DNA of 64,000 bases. It comes from Mallotus nudiflorus (taxonomy: Eukaryota > Streptophyta > Magnoliopsida > Malpighiales > Euphorbiaceae). The stretch covers positions 6,736,501 to 6,800,500 of the forward strand of contig CANTUR010000049.1 of assembly GCA_947683625.1 (NCBI GenBank). The letters run 5' to 3'. The number at the start of each line of letters is the position of its first letter. The first letter of the stretch is position 1. Position numbers and translations under genes: made by a program. The notes beneath the pieces are model-generated. The model was not told where the DNA came from, did no database searches, and saw nothing but the letters and a program-made list of their open reading frames with translations. Positions 23,320-36,439 of this stretch are shown here, one piece after another.

Positions 23320-24792
23320 CTATATAGTCGACAAATCACCGATGTAGTCATCCCACATACTGCTTGCAATAGAGTCTCGCAATTGTGAACTAAATTCAAG
23401 CTGTTGTTCGTCAAACCCAATGTCCAAAGCCTGGTTTTCTACTAGCATCATCGACTGTTCCATCTCTTGCGGGGGCAATAACCCTTCGATTTGCAGTACA
23501 TTATTATGCTCATACATTCTAAAAATCAAATCATCTGGTTTCTCCTGACGGATGTAATTGTGTATTGCACATGCTGCTACAACCAACTTAACCTGTGTCT
23601 GCAATGGATATGGAGGAGCTGACATCAATATAGGAAACCGTGCTTTCAGAGCCCCAAAGATACGGTCAGTGGCATTTCTCAACAGAGAGTGTCTTTCATT
23701 GAATAGTTCTCTGGGATCTTGAGGATGATAAGCACTGGAAAGTTCATTTGACAGATGAGGAATCCCATTATATGGGGCTATGAAGCCTGGCAAATTTGCA
23801 TATTTGCTGTTGACAAGGTAGTACTTACCTGCATAATATATGCAGCAACAGCAGCAATTGAACTTCAGTTAGAGTTGAAGACAACACAGAAATTGTAACA
23901 AAAATCAGAAGACAAAATTATGAAATGAAACTCAAGAATGCATAACATATATATAAATATTAAACATCTTCAAATATGGCATGAATACGTCCCTTTATGA
24001 TTACGTATCCAAAGTCCTTGCACCTAGTCATGATGTACAAAGTATATAATACCTTCAGGGACCAGCAACTTGTTACGTCTTTTAAGAGCTGAGTTTAGAA
24101 CTCGCAAATCTGATGCCGAGCCTTCCCAGCCAGCTAAAACATAATGGAACTTCAGATCAAATGAGCATGCTGCCAAAACATTTTGAGAGAGTAGCCCATT
24201 CTTGTTTCGGAAGGGCCCTTGCTCATCCACACCCACCATAACAGGTATGTGTATGCCATCAAGTGCTCCTACACAATCCTACTCATAAAAGCTTCAAAGT
24301 AAGACATATGGAATCATCAAAAGAGATATTGATCTCATACAACAATAGAATTACCTTAAAATAAGGATAAAATGTAGGATCTCCCAAAATTTCTGATGGA
24401 ACATCGGAGCCTGGAGGGTTAAAAAAATCTAATGAAATTGCCATAATAGCATTCAAAACATTGTTGAAATGGCGACTGATGGTTTCTCCTGAATACCGGA
24501 ACAACTCTTGGACAGCTCTAGTGCGTAGGTTATGCCCAATAATGAACAGGAATATGGCTAATTGCTCCTCAATCTTGATTCTATTTGTGTGGCGGAGAAG
24601 GCCCTTGGCTTGCAAAATATCGCATAACTTATAGAATACCTGCTTATCCATTCGAAAATTTTCCAGACAGCGGTCAGTTTGACCAGCTAGAACTTCATCT
24701 ACAAATTTGGTACCATTAGCTAAACTCATACTTAGTTCTTTTGGCATATAGTTCCCAAAACCTCCATCCTTGTCCTCATCAGAGTTCTCCAT
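23320..24792 (-). CDS. ALP1/HARBI1-like protein (DDE_Tnp_4 nuclease fold), 390 aa
   Basis: This is an intact, spliced minus-strand gene with coding exons 24792-24355, 24278-24053 and 23828-23320. Introns follow GT-AG, and exon lengths 438, 226 and 509 sum to 391 codons including the stop. The start is the first ATG (MENSDEDKD), 13 bases after an acceptor at 24806. Residues 40-120 form the helix-turn-helix region seen in PIF/Harbinger-derived proteins. The DDE domain has its first Asp in GALDGIHIPV (about residue 152) and its second in GWEGSASDL. At the third position the expected Glu (IERTFG in active family members) is Asp in ATDRIFGALKARF. HNYIRQEKPDD lies near the end. In plants this family includes ALP1, a domesticated transposase acting with Polycomb factors. 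I infer a host gene, because frame and splicing are intact and no terminal inverted repeats flank it. Confidence 0.9.
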
Positions 24793-24805
24793 GTCAAATT
24801 CACCT

Positions 24806-25420
24806 CTGCACTCAATAACATACATTCATCATGCTTGCTATATTGCAAAGATGAAAAACATAGGTTGGTACCCAGAAACTAAATTACTAAGAAAATGAAT
24901 TATTTACAACAGAGAAACCAAAACTAGATGGCCTTGATCTAATGAAAAAATGGGTATCAAAACAAAATTCTTGCAAATCCAAATGGGTACCAAACCATTA
25001 GACTCCATGGAATCATTTGCGAAAAATAATGAAATGAACATTCTAAAGTTAAACCCACAAAAAAAATAATAAAATATACCCATAAACCAGAATCAAATTG
25101 AATAACAAAAACGTGTAAACAGCAAATACAATAAAATAAACAATGCCTGCCATTACAATCAACTGAAATCAATCAGAGAGCAAAAAACAAACACTCTCTG
25201 GATAATTTGATCATCCATAAATAAAGAATCAGAGTTCAACGATAATAAAAGCCTCTCCGTACCTGAAACAAGACGGTGGGTGGTTCTTCTCTGTTGGGCA
25301 ATTGGGGTAGAAATAAACAAGTATGCAAATACAGGTTGCTGCCTCTTGCTCCTACAGCTGACTTCTTCGCTAGCTTTGCTATTTCTACTCCAGGAATATG
25401 TGTTTCTTATAGAAAAATGT
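24806..25420 (-). other. 5' UTR exon and intron of the ALP1/HARBI1-like gene
   Basis: On the minus strand a likely non-coding first exon (about 25420-25263) ends CTTGTTTCAG before a GTACGG donor. The matching acceptor TGCAG is at 24810-24806, giving a 457-base intron in the 5' UTR. The transcript start is not determined. The ORFs inside this interval (for example 24957-25172) are not supported as coding. Confidence 0.55.
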
Positions 25421-26327
25421 AATTTTCATTAGGAGGAAGGTGTGGTCTGTTTCAGGAGAAATAAAAATGTGGGTTTGAGAATTTCATCTTATTTTGTAAA
25501 ATAATTGTGTTATTATCATAATAATCTTTTGGGTGTTAATTATATTATAACGCACAGAATTTAAATAATATATACACTTTTATATAATTATTAAATATTT
25601 TTAATAAATATAAAACTATAAATAAATTAATTAAATGTAAAAGTGAAAATTTAGAAAATTATTATAAAAATTTTATTTAATATTTGTTTATTAAAAGTAT
25701 AATAATAATAATAATAATAATTGAAGAAATAAAATAGAGAATGAATAGAAAATAATTTCTAAACTACACAATTTTTAAATACGTATATTAAACATTCAAT
25801 GAAAAAGAATAGTAGCATTTTAGATATAATATAATTACAATATTTTACATAAAATAAAACATAAATATTTTAAAATGAGAATTTTTATAAAGAGAAAAAG
25901 ATAATTAAATAAATTAAAAATAAAATATATGAAATTAATTTTGTTTTATTTTATTTTTATTGCTATTATTTTTAAATATAATAGAATTTGTTTTGAGACT
26001 ATTAAATTATTGTTGGAGTATGTATAATAGTGTTTTAGTTAAGAAAATTTTTTAAAATAGAATTTTTAATAGTTTAGGAAAAATGATGAGTGATTTAGAA
26101 AAAATGATTGAACGGTATAGATAAAAAAAAAAGATACATATTATATACAAATTTTTAGAATTTGAGTAGTATTAAAATATGTATAATAGTGTTTTAGTTA
26201 AAAATATTATTAAAAAATTATAATGAATATTTTATTTTTAAGAATTTGATACATTTAATTTTAAGGTGAATACTCAAGTATGAAGATAGACACTTGTCAA
26301 TTTTTTTAGCTTAATAACTTTAAGGCT

Positions 26328-26447
<120 letters not shown>

Positions 26448-26845
26448 TTGTTGTAAGTCAAGGTTTTGTATAGACTATAAATAATATATATTTTTTAAAA
26501 TAATTAATTTAGTAAATTAAAACTACAAATTAATCAAATTTAAAAGTTTTTGTAACATATTCATAGTAATAATAATTGAATAAATTTTCTAAAAAAAATC
26601 GAATAAATAAATCAAAAGAAAAATAAAAAATAATTAACATGTCTGAATTTTATTTTTATATTAAATTAGAAAAGTATTATTTTTAATTGAATAAAGATAG
26701 ATATATAATTTTTGATAGAAGAGAAGAGTGATGTTTTAATGCATTTATAATGTTTTATATATAATAGAATATATGTTGGAAAGCATACTTCCAACTATCC
26801 TTTACTCTTTTTCTTGTGATGGGAAATTAAACCACTTTAATTGGC

Positions 26846-26951
<106 letters not shown>

Positions 26952-27049
26952 TTAAAATAAAATTCTTTTACAAATTTGACAAAAAATTTTTGTTATATTT
27001 TTATAAGAAATATTGTGAATTTTAATTAGTAAAAATATTATAAAAATTA

Positions 27050-27620
27050 AATTAAATTGTAATTCTAATTTAATTAAAAGTATATTTCTTATTTTAATTA
27101 GATTAACTTCTATTTTTATCTTTAATAAAAATTAAATTAATTAAAATCTAATTTTAATTTAATTGAAAGTATATTTTCTATTTTAATTAGGTTAACTTCT
27201 ATTTTATCTCTAACAAAATCAAATTAATTAAAATTTTAGAAGTAATTTTATTAAAAATATATATTTTCCCATGTTAATTAGGTCTAATTATAATTTATCA
27301 AATATAAATCAAATTAGGTAACATAATTTTAGTCTTAATTACTAAATTAAATTTAATAAGGAAATAATTAAAATTAAAATTAATGTTAAAGATATTGAAT
27401 AAATATAGTGCCGCTATTTAAATAAATTTTTTACTAAAGTTGTAATAAATTATAAGTTTAATAAGATTATAATATTTAAATTGTTATAAAGAAAATATGA
27501 CTTTTTATAATTATTTTTAAATTTTTTATTTAAAAAAGAACTAATGATTTTTATCATCTTACGATTAATTATGGCCATTTTTTTTTATATAAAATTAATT
27601 CCAGAGTTGAGAAAAATATT
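27050..27620. repeat. AT-rich dispersed repeat R, copy 1
   Basis: The repeat contains about three imperfect tandem units of roughly 89 bp (TAATTTAATTGAAAGTATAT and similar at 27066 and 27155). A conserved unique part follows (TTAATTAGGTCTAATTATAA near 27275; GTAATAAATTATAAGTTTAA near 27440). The same order recurs at 62640-63770, and partly at 37265-37790. It is non-coding and of unknown class. Confidence 0.7.
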
Positions 27621-27844
27621 AATTATATTTGGATTTGGATTGAGAAATTCACAATAAATAAGGACTCTATCATACAATGTCTATATGAAGAGGGATAATA
27701 GGAGTATTTTAGGGATTGCTACAAACACTCGGAAGATTACAAACAAGGAGCTTAGGAAGGAAATCAGAGTTGAAGATTCAAGCACATACATTCCAAACAA
27801 GTTTTTCTTATTTTTATTCTGCATTGTTTTGTTTATTTATTATA
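27621..27844. other. Short unassigned interval
   Basis: Possibly the end of repeat R. It ends in the TTATA target-site duplication of the next LTR (27840-27844). Confidence 0.4.
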
Positions 27845-30800
27845 TGTGACACCCCTTCCACACCAACACTCTCATTAGATGGGTATGATCTTATCCAACC
27901 TAACTCGAGCACCGATGTAAATGAGTAACACTTCTAAACTAAATGTAACTATTTACAAATATTTATCTATCTAAAACTGTAATTATAAATAACTTAACTA
28001 TATCTTTAAACAAAGCAACTCCTCTTTATAATACAAATACATAACAATCAAAAATATGTATTTCCTAAATTCTATTCCAAACTACGTATACATAAAAACC
28101 AAAATTTACAAGACTTCATGATCAATTTTGTGATTATTGTTTCCATTCACTTCATATTCATAAATTAGCTTGATAAAACTTTGCCACCTGTAATAAGCTC
28201 GTCTCAAGAATGGTACGTTGCACCTCAAGTTACAGTCCATATGACTATCCACAAAAAACTAATTATTCTGAGAAAAAAAATAAAGAAGAGAGTGATGAGT
28301 ATTTTTAGAAGAAAATACTCAGTGAGTAGCAGAATAATAGTAAAGGTGCAATATTGCTAAAATATCAAGGTAGATCAATAAAAAACTTTACTTGAAAAGA
28401 CAAAGAATATTCCACAATAACCCAAATTGAAATGAGCATTACGAGTGATTATTTTATTATTAAATTTACATCTATTAATATTCACTGTAAACTTACATAA
28501 ATATATTGCTAGATAACTTACTTATAGCTTACAAGTATTCTTTCATAGTTTTGATAAAATATAATGTTTTGCATAACCCAGTTACACTTGTGCAATTTGT
28601 TTACTTAAGCTCAAGATGATCTTTTAACAATAGTAATATTTAATGATTAAAAATAATAGTTGGTTGAGCTTTATAGTATATTAAATACATATATAAAGGA
28701 TTTTTTATCCAGTTCAATTCTAAAAAATATTTAAAAATATTCTCATAAGATTTAGAGTACTATACAACATGTATAAGCAGATATCAATGTGGCTAGTACT
28801 CACACCACACTAAAGGTAATTCACGTTAGTATGCATACAACTCAATATCAATATATTATTGCCTGATGTACCCCAAAGGATCATGAGCCTCTTGTCCTAA
28901 GGACTTAAAATAATCACATCACACACAACCATAACAAACATTCCATTTATTCGTTGTCTCACAAAATGAAAGGTTGTATCGTAGACACTTTGCCAATTCA
29001 CTGACCCTTCCATACCCTAGGTATGGACTTACTATCTATTAACACATGCAGCTGTGCTAAAAAATTTCTCTTCAATAAATACTCATCTGAGCCAACAAAT
29101 CATTATCAATATTCACTTCTCTTTATCACATAACTTTTAAGGAATATATATATATATATATACTTGCTTGATATGACACTACTGTTAGTGCAAGTGCTTA
29201 TGTATGTGCATTTAAAATTTCATCAAATATTCCACATTATATATTTTCAAGTAATTTTCTTTAGTTTATTATTTTCATGTGTTTAAAGTAATTTGCAATT
29301 GACATAAATTGGATATATATCAGAGAAGTTATATCAAACTTTGCTCATTATGGTCAGACTGTTTCTTGATATTGTACAATACAATGTGTTACTCTAGAGG
29401 ATTATCAAAACAACAAAATTTGATATTTAATATTTCTCTCAAAGTTATAGAGGACATTTCCAAGCATCCATAAGAACAAAATTCACCTCATTTAGAGTTG
29501 TATAACTAAAGTTATGGTCTTTTGAAGTCTGCAGTGCCTACTTAATAGATTGTCATATTGACATAATGAAATATTCTATGGTTTATAATCTTTAGTAAAA
29601 TTTTCTAGATTTAAATTTATATGAGCCTAGAGTGGGTTTCAATTGGATGTACACCAATTGGATGTGTATGGAAAGAGCACCATCAATACTAATTGAGTAC
29701 ATTACCGACACTAGAGAATGGGAAAATGTATAGGTTCCAAAACCCATAATAAACCTTAAAAATTTTTCACAAATAAAATCAACAAACTTAACAATAAAAC
29801 CATCATTCATAATAAATCTATCATAGTCGAATACATATATCTCACAATAAATAAAGTCAGACAAATTATATAAAACCATCTTCTACTACGATGTCTAGAA
29901 TTTAACAAATGATACAAATGTTAAATGAACCTACATAGAATAGTCAGAGAAAAAGAAACCTGGTGTAGACTATAACCAATAGCAGACTGACTATGAGGTC
30001 CTAAAAAAATAAGTTGAGAGGAATTAGACCTCACTGAGTGAATCAATTTTATAAAATGCATGATGGTTTTAAAATATTTATTAAAACCCTTTTTTTAAGA
30101 TAAAATAAAATAAAATAAATATTAAAAGTCCATTACTTTCCTTAATTATCTTTATATAAAATCCTTTCCAAAATTCACAAATTCTCTTTTATATAAAATT
30201 CTTATATGAAATTATATAAATTAATTATTTTGGTGGAAAACATGGTAGAATACTTAAACTATCAATTTTAATAGCCTTTGGGCTCTCCTAAATCCAAGTG
30301 ACTGTCGTCCCAAGAGCAGGCTCAACCAAGTTACAGGCATAGTCCAATCACTTATTCCTTTATTTATGTCCCAAGAGCAAACTCATTCGAGTTACATCTC
30401 ATTTTTGGCTCGAAAGCACTAGCTCCACTGAGCTCAATCCATACTCTATCCGAAAGCACATGCTCCACCAAGCCAATCCACACTTTACCTTAGAGCACAC
30501 GCTCCACTAAGACAATCCATAAATTCTTATATGCCTGAGATCTTAACTAGTGCACATGTGATCCTAGTGATACCTACTAGATAGCACGTTCTACTATTTT
30601 CTTTAAACCATAAATAAATAAAGCAGAATAAAATAAATTCCATTAAAGTATCCTTTCAAATATTATTCATGATAACAAAATAAATAATCATGCATGTTGC
30701 AAAAAAAAAACTATATATATATATATATATATATTCATATAATTAACTTCAATATTATTTTAACTACATGAAAATTTAATTTAAATATCTTCAACACACA

Positions 30801-32104
30801 TTTCATAAAATTAACTTACAAGTTGAGCATTCTAGGTGATGCATTCTCGGTTGTCCAAGTGCTATAGCTCTCACTCCAAAATTCTCTAAAATAGATAATA
30901 ATTATTTAAAATATGCTTATATAATTTAAAGAATAAATTCATAAAAATTCTCAAAAATTATTAAAATCATGGAATTGATAAAATAAATAGAATTAAAATC
31001 ATAACCTTATACATTCTAGATTTCTAAAGAACTTGAACTAAGACATAATACTATTCAAACTCAAAAACTAACATAGGCCGATGTCACGTTTTAGGACAAA
31101 TTTACCAAAAATTAAGCAGAATTTTCTTTGTAAAATATATATCTCTCTACTAAAAGTAGAGTCATTTCTGCATGAAACAACATTTCTATTCACAACCCAA
31201 TTACTCGAGTTGGATCCCAAACTACACTTTATGCCCAACCGAAAACCAACACATATAAACATATAGAAATAGCATAATTTATCAAATTTATTAATATATT
31301 ACAAAATAAAATTTAATTAAACCATTACAATTAATTAGTTGAATAACTAACACATAAAGGAAATCTATTTTTCAAACAATTAATAAAATTAATAATAAAA
31401 ATTCTTGTTTAATATCACAAAAATCAACCATTTAAAATAATTATATTCATAAATCTCCCTTTAAACCTCCTTAATAAAAAAAAAAATCATTATTAAATGT
31501 ATATAAACTATTTAAATAATCCAAATATATAATAAAAATATTAAGTAACTTATTTTAAGCTTTTAAATAATAATAGTAAATTATTTCCGAATTTATTTCC
31601 GGTTAACTAAAAATTACCATTTACTTATAAAAATTATTTTATTGCCTTTATTGCTTAAAATATGTATTAAACATGTTAAATAATCTTATATTCAATTAAA
31701 ATTCAAATAAATAATAAAATATAATTTTTTTCAAATAAATACATATTAAACATAATCTTAAATATTACAAGGAATTTCACAAAACTTCTTTTACAAAGTT
31801 TAATCTATACAATTTATGGAATTTAATAAAAATAAAAAAATACCTGGGTTCGGAATAGTAACTCGGAACAATAACCGAACATTGGAATAGTAACTTGAAA
31901 TCTAACAGTTCCAAAAAATTATTAAAATTCAAGAAAAGTGTAAAATAGACTTATAAATATCCTAAATGTGATTTTTTTAGGCTAAAGGAATTATCTCCGG
32001 CAATTAAATTAATTTCCATTGCAACACTTCCGAGATTTACTTGCTTAAAATCCGTAAAGAATTTGACTAAATTCTTTATACAAAAATTGATCACCAAAAT
32101 TTAA

Positions 32105-32106
32105 AA

Positions 32107-32152
<46 letters not shown>
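32105..32152. repeat. (TA)n microsatellite
   Basis: TA dinucleotide run inside the nested LTR. Confidence 0.95.
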
Positions 32153-32155
<3 letters not shown>

Positions 32156-32767
32156 TCATGCATTTGTCTCGAGGTCAATACTATTCATTCACTAGTGTTC
32201 AGTGGGATCAACTGGACCCTCACTGAAAATACAATGCCTGGATGAATAAATTATATCAAAATATTCCTAATAATTAGTAGAACACGATAATAGCCTCATA
32301 TGCACCAAAAACAACATAGGATTTACAAATCAAAATGAGTAAAGGAAATTAACAAAGAAAATTCATAAAATATTCTACCAATGTAGATCGGGTGCAAGAT
32401 CAGTACCTATAGACTCCTGACGACGAGAGGAATGTAGTGGAGCTAACCCCGTCGCCTGAAATCCACCGGAATAGTGCCAAAATGCTAGAAGAATGCCAAC
32501 TATTCTTCACCTTTCTGGGAAAATTTTGATTAGTTTCTTACAATATAAAAATTATGGGGAGGAAGAGGAGGATGAGATGAATCTACCATTCAAATTTGAG
32601 ATGCAATTAGAGTTCGTTTGGGTACTAACAAAAAAAAAGAGAAAAGAATTGGTAATAAAATGAAAATTTTCACCTAAATAAGCCTCTCTCTCATTTTTTC
32701 TCTCTTTTGCAGGTGACTCTCTACTTTTATAAAAGGACACTCCAAATGTCCTTTATTCTATGGTTCT

Positions 32768-32768
<1 letters not shown>

Positions 32769-32828
<60 letters not shown>

Positions 32829-32856
32829 ATACTTTCCTCAAAAAAAAAAAGCACAT

Positions 32857-32907
<51 letters not shown>
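32769..32907. repeat. Compound microsatellite (TA)n(TATG)n..(CA)n(TA)n
   Basis: TA repeats, then five TATG units, an A-run, CA repeats and TA repeats again. A trinucleotide-rich ATA/ACA tract follows to about 33100. ORFs of repeated YI or TH residues here are artefacts of the repeat. Confidence 0.95.
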
Positions 32908-32908
<1 letters not shown>

Positions 32909-34103
32909 CACCAATAATAATAATAATAATACCAGAATAAAATAACAATAAGAACAACAACAATAACAACAACAACAACAACAGTAAGACCTCAATAATA
33001 ATAATGATATTAATATGTAAAATAGTAAAGATAATAATAATAGAATAATACTAATAAGGATAATAACAATATTAATAATAATATCAAGAAAATAATAATA
33101 TTGATATCTAAAAATTTGGGTTATTACAGTCAGACTGTCTTCAGAGTGTTCACACTAAAATGTGCGGCTCTTAAAGACCATTAAAATGGAAAATTTGAGT
33201 TTTTCTTATTTCTAAAAAATTTATAGGGGACACCTTTAGTTTTTTATAGACATAAATTTCTTCTCATTTGGAGTTACAAAGATTTAAATATGTCTTATAC
33301 ACTTTTAAAATTCATGGGTGCACAAATTTCTGAAATTCCAATGGTACATCTTTTTGTTCCTAGATGAATTATCAACAAGTATAAACTAATATTTACATAT
33401 CTTTCACACAAATCATATTAAATAATTAACTTCAGCAAGTAATTTTTGGAAGCATTAAATTGTAAGATTTTTCATGAATTAGAATTTAACTAAATAAGAG
33501 TTTTAAGGCAAACTTAAAACTCAACAATGAATTCAAAAGAAGATGTTTACTCATCCAACAATTCTCATAATCAATAATTAAAAAGAAAGAAGAGTTCACT
33601 TACCAACAAAGATATTCAATTAAATAGAAATTAAGGAATCCATCTAAAGCAAAAAATGAGAATTCCACTCACCAACAAGAAGATAATTAATTAAACAAAA
33701 ATTAAGAGACAAATCTAAAAAAAGAAAAGGAAAGAAATTCCACTCACTTGGTAGAGCTCCTTCATCCCTTCCTCTCAACTTTTTTTTCTTTTTTGTAAGT
33801 GATAAACATAAAAAAAAAAAATGGAGATAAGGTCATAAGGACTATCTCAATTCACCAAAGATAAATATTAACTCTAACCCTTAGGGGAGTGACACCTACA
33901 CTTTCTCCATTTTTTTTTCTAATCTAGTTGTTCATAAAGTTTGGCAATTAAGTCCTAATCCACATCCTTAATTTACTATTATAATATTTTGAGTATATAA
34001 ATATTTATTTAGTAGTCATGTATTTAATTTAATTTTTATTATTTAATTTTATTTTTTATACATGTAATTTAGGGTTAATCTCAAGTACATGTGTGACATT
34101 ATA

Positions 34104-36439
34104 AGCTTGTTATCTTTATGTGTGCCATTAAAGCCATGAGTGGCTAAACATCTTTTTAGGTATTGGATTTGGATTAACTTTTCAGGTTGGAATTGAACAC
34201 TAATTTTAGTTGTTATATATTGATTTTCTGCTAATTTTATGAGTTTGTGATTTAATTTTTAGCTTTCAGTATTGAATCTGGTTGATTGCATGTTTATGGA
34301 CAGATAAACCAATGAAACTTAGGTAATTTACTAGTTTAAACTCATAGGACATAGATCATTTGAGCATAGAAGTAGGTGAACTCTTCAGGGATTAAATTAT
34401 TGTTAAGGAACTTAATAAATTTTGATTAACTTTTAACTATAGAAGTAGGTTGAATTTTATTCTAAATATTCTTAACTGAACTCAGGATAGACATTACGTA
34501 GATTAGAATAATAATACACCATCTCTTGTGCATAAAATTCTTGTGCGTTCTTGGATTGTTGGTTATAGTATTGATGGTGGAGGAGGGGGGGTTATAAAAA
34601 GTGGAGAGAGAGCTTTAACATTTAAGGACAAATTTAAACCTAACCCTATTTGGCAAAAAGGTCACAAATTGAGTCTTTGAGAAGAAGAAGAAGAAGAAGA
34701 AGAAGAAGAAGAAGAAGAAGAAGAAGAAGAAGAAGAAGAAGAAGAAGAAGAAGAAGAAGAAGAAGAAAAAGAAGAAGAAGAAGAAGAAGAAGAAGAAGAA
34801 GAAGAAGAAATGAATTGACTTGAAATGAAGTGAAAATGAATTAAAAAAACTAAAAGGCCATGAAGTTTGTCATTGTTGCTGCTAGTTTTATGAATTTATG
34901 AAAAAAGAAAGAGACAAGATAATAAAGAAGAAGGTTGAAAGTAGGGTGACAAATGTAAGTATGTTTTGTCTAACATGTAAATTTAGCAAATTAGGGTTAT
35001 GGTTAAACAAATTCGTATAAAAAATGGATTGACCCATTTATGACATGATTTAAAATAAATTGTATTATATGTTGACACATGAATTTATTACAACCTATTT
35101 ATTTATATGTGTCGTGTTGGATTGTGTTAACCCAACATGACCCATTTAAAACCCATATAATTTAATAAAATTATGAAGGGTAAACTAGTTATATATATAT
35201 ATATATATATATATACATACATGAAAATTTGTTACAAATAGGTTTGTGGCTATTAATTTTTGATTCTTAAGGTTTAATTGCAATCTTTTTAAGGACTTAA
35301 TTGTAATGTTTTCTTTACAGACCTAATTGAAAAAAGTTTTAATTCTTTCAGAGGTTTTTTGTAATTAAATGTTAAAAAAAAGATTACCAATTGAAAATCC
35401 GGAATTATGGAATTCCACAAGTTCGATTGGAAATTTACTATATCGATCAGTGCCCTTTTTCATTTTTAATTAATTTTGATTTTTGAAAATAATTTTTCTT
35501 GTTTTTCATTATAATAATGGTTTTTATCATGAAAATCTCGTTATTAGAAGATTTTAGATTAAATTTCAATTTTTTTTTTAAAAAAATTCTCTCTTTATCT
35601 CCTGTGATATCAAATCACAAGAGGTGGATTTTTTTTGGGGGGTTTTATAAACCTACGAGTTTTAACTGAAAGGGTTCCTCTTCTTCTACTGCTTTTTTTT
35701 TCCTAAAAAAAGAAATATAGAGAAAATAAATTAATCAAAGTAAAAAAAAAAGGCTTCTACACAGAGGCAAAAAAAATAAGAGTTATTCTTTTGGGGTTTT
35801 TTAATAAAAAGGGGATAAAAAAAAAGCAATACGCCTGAGAAACAAAAAATATACTACAGACCTATTCAAATAGTGAATCAAGACTCTAAAGAGTAAATCA
35901 ATACTGCATTACATTAAACCTCATCCATTTTCTCGTTTTCTTTTATTTATTTCTATTCATTTTTTTATTGTTTCTTTTTCTTTATTCTTTGTTTCTTGTT
36001 CTAATCATTTTTTCTATTGTTTTGTTACTTTAATGATGATGATGGGAATGCTTTGAGCCATAGAGATATTATTGAACTTCAAAATATCCATGAAGATTCA
36101 TGAAATACTGTGGATTTAAATCTATAGCAATTTTAACTAGATTTTAAGTTTTTAATATTCCGTGTTTATATTTGTTTATTGTAATTCATGGGCATGTAAT
36201 TAATAAATTAATTTTTTATGTAGAAAATTATAATAGCCCTAATAGAGGGAATAATATTATTTTTAATTTTATGTAATTAAAATTAATTAGTAAATTAGGT
36301 ATATTCAGTAAAACCCTAATAAAATTAAGGGTGGTTGTATATTAATATCGGGTTGAATGAAATCAAATTAGGGTTGTTCAGAAAAATATAATTTTAATTG
36401 CTTATTTGATCTTTTGGTTGGTTGTTTTCTTAGTTTTTT
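34104..36439. other. AT-rich interval with GAA and TA repeats, no gene
   Basis: No coding support. It includes a GAA run (34678-34809), a small TA run (35191-35215), and an inverted repeat at 35108-35145 with arms GTCGTGTTGG and CCAACATGAC. Confidence 0.5.
34678..34809. repeat. (GAA)n microsatellite, about 44 units
   Basis: A near-perfect GAA run of about 130 bp, with a single AAA interruption near 34767. The tract is purine-only on one strand. Confidence 0.95.

Larger units (their letters stand above)
29680..33128 (-). mobile_element. Nested long LTR related to the 17859-21060 solo LTR
   Basis: The left part (CTAGAGAATGGGAAAATGTA near 29710, then the TCAGAGAAAAAGAAACCTGG segment and the GACCTCACTGAGTGAATCAA block near 30028) matches 17900-18290 in the same orientation. 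The right end TTTGGGTTATTACA at 33115-33128 matches the GGGATATTACA end of the 3.2 kb LTR. The left end is approximate because the first bases are diverged. A 4-5 unit GAGCAC..GCTCCAC module lies at 30300-30520. No ORF is credible. Confidence 0.65.
27845..34098 (-). mobile_element. Long LTR with TSD TTATA, interrupted by another LTR
   Basis: The outer ends are TGTGACACCCCTTCC at 27845 and CATGTGTGACA at 34098. They are flanked by identical TTATA (27840-27844 and 34099-34103), a perfect 5-bp target-site duplication. The host portions are about 27845-29680 and 33129-34098; a second LTR (about 29680-33128) lies between them. There is no coding sequence, so it is a solo LTR of about 2.8 kb before interruption. 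GTCAGACTGT occurs on both sides (29351 and 33129) with related sequence after it, so part of the host LTR is present twice. Its right part recurs at 2640-3068. Confidence 0.8.

Noticed and set aside
24957..25172. 71-codon minus-strand ORF upstream of the ALP1/HARBI1-like gene
   Set aside because: It falls in the likely 5' UTR intron and has no domain or splice support.
22926..25480. Complete PIF/Harbinger transposon around the ALP1/HARBI1-like gene
   Set aside because: No matching terminal inverted repeats or 3-bp TTA/TAA duplication were seen on either side, so a host gene is the better reading.
32707..32995. Several overlapping ORFs encoding repeated YI, VC and TH residues
   Set aside because: They are translations of TA, TG and CA microsatellites on both strands.
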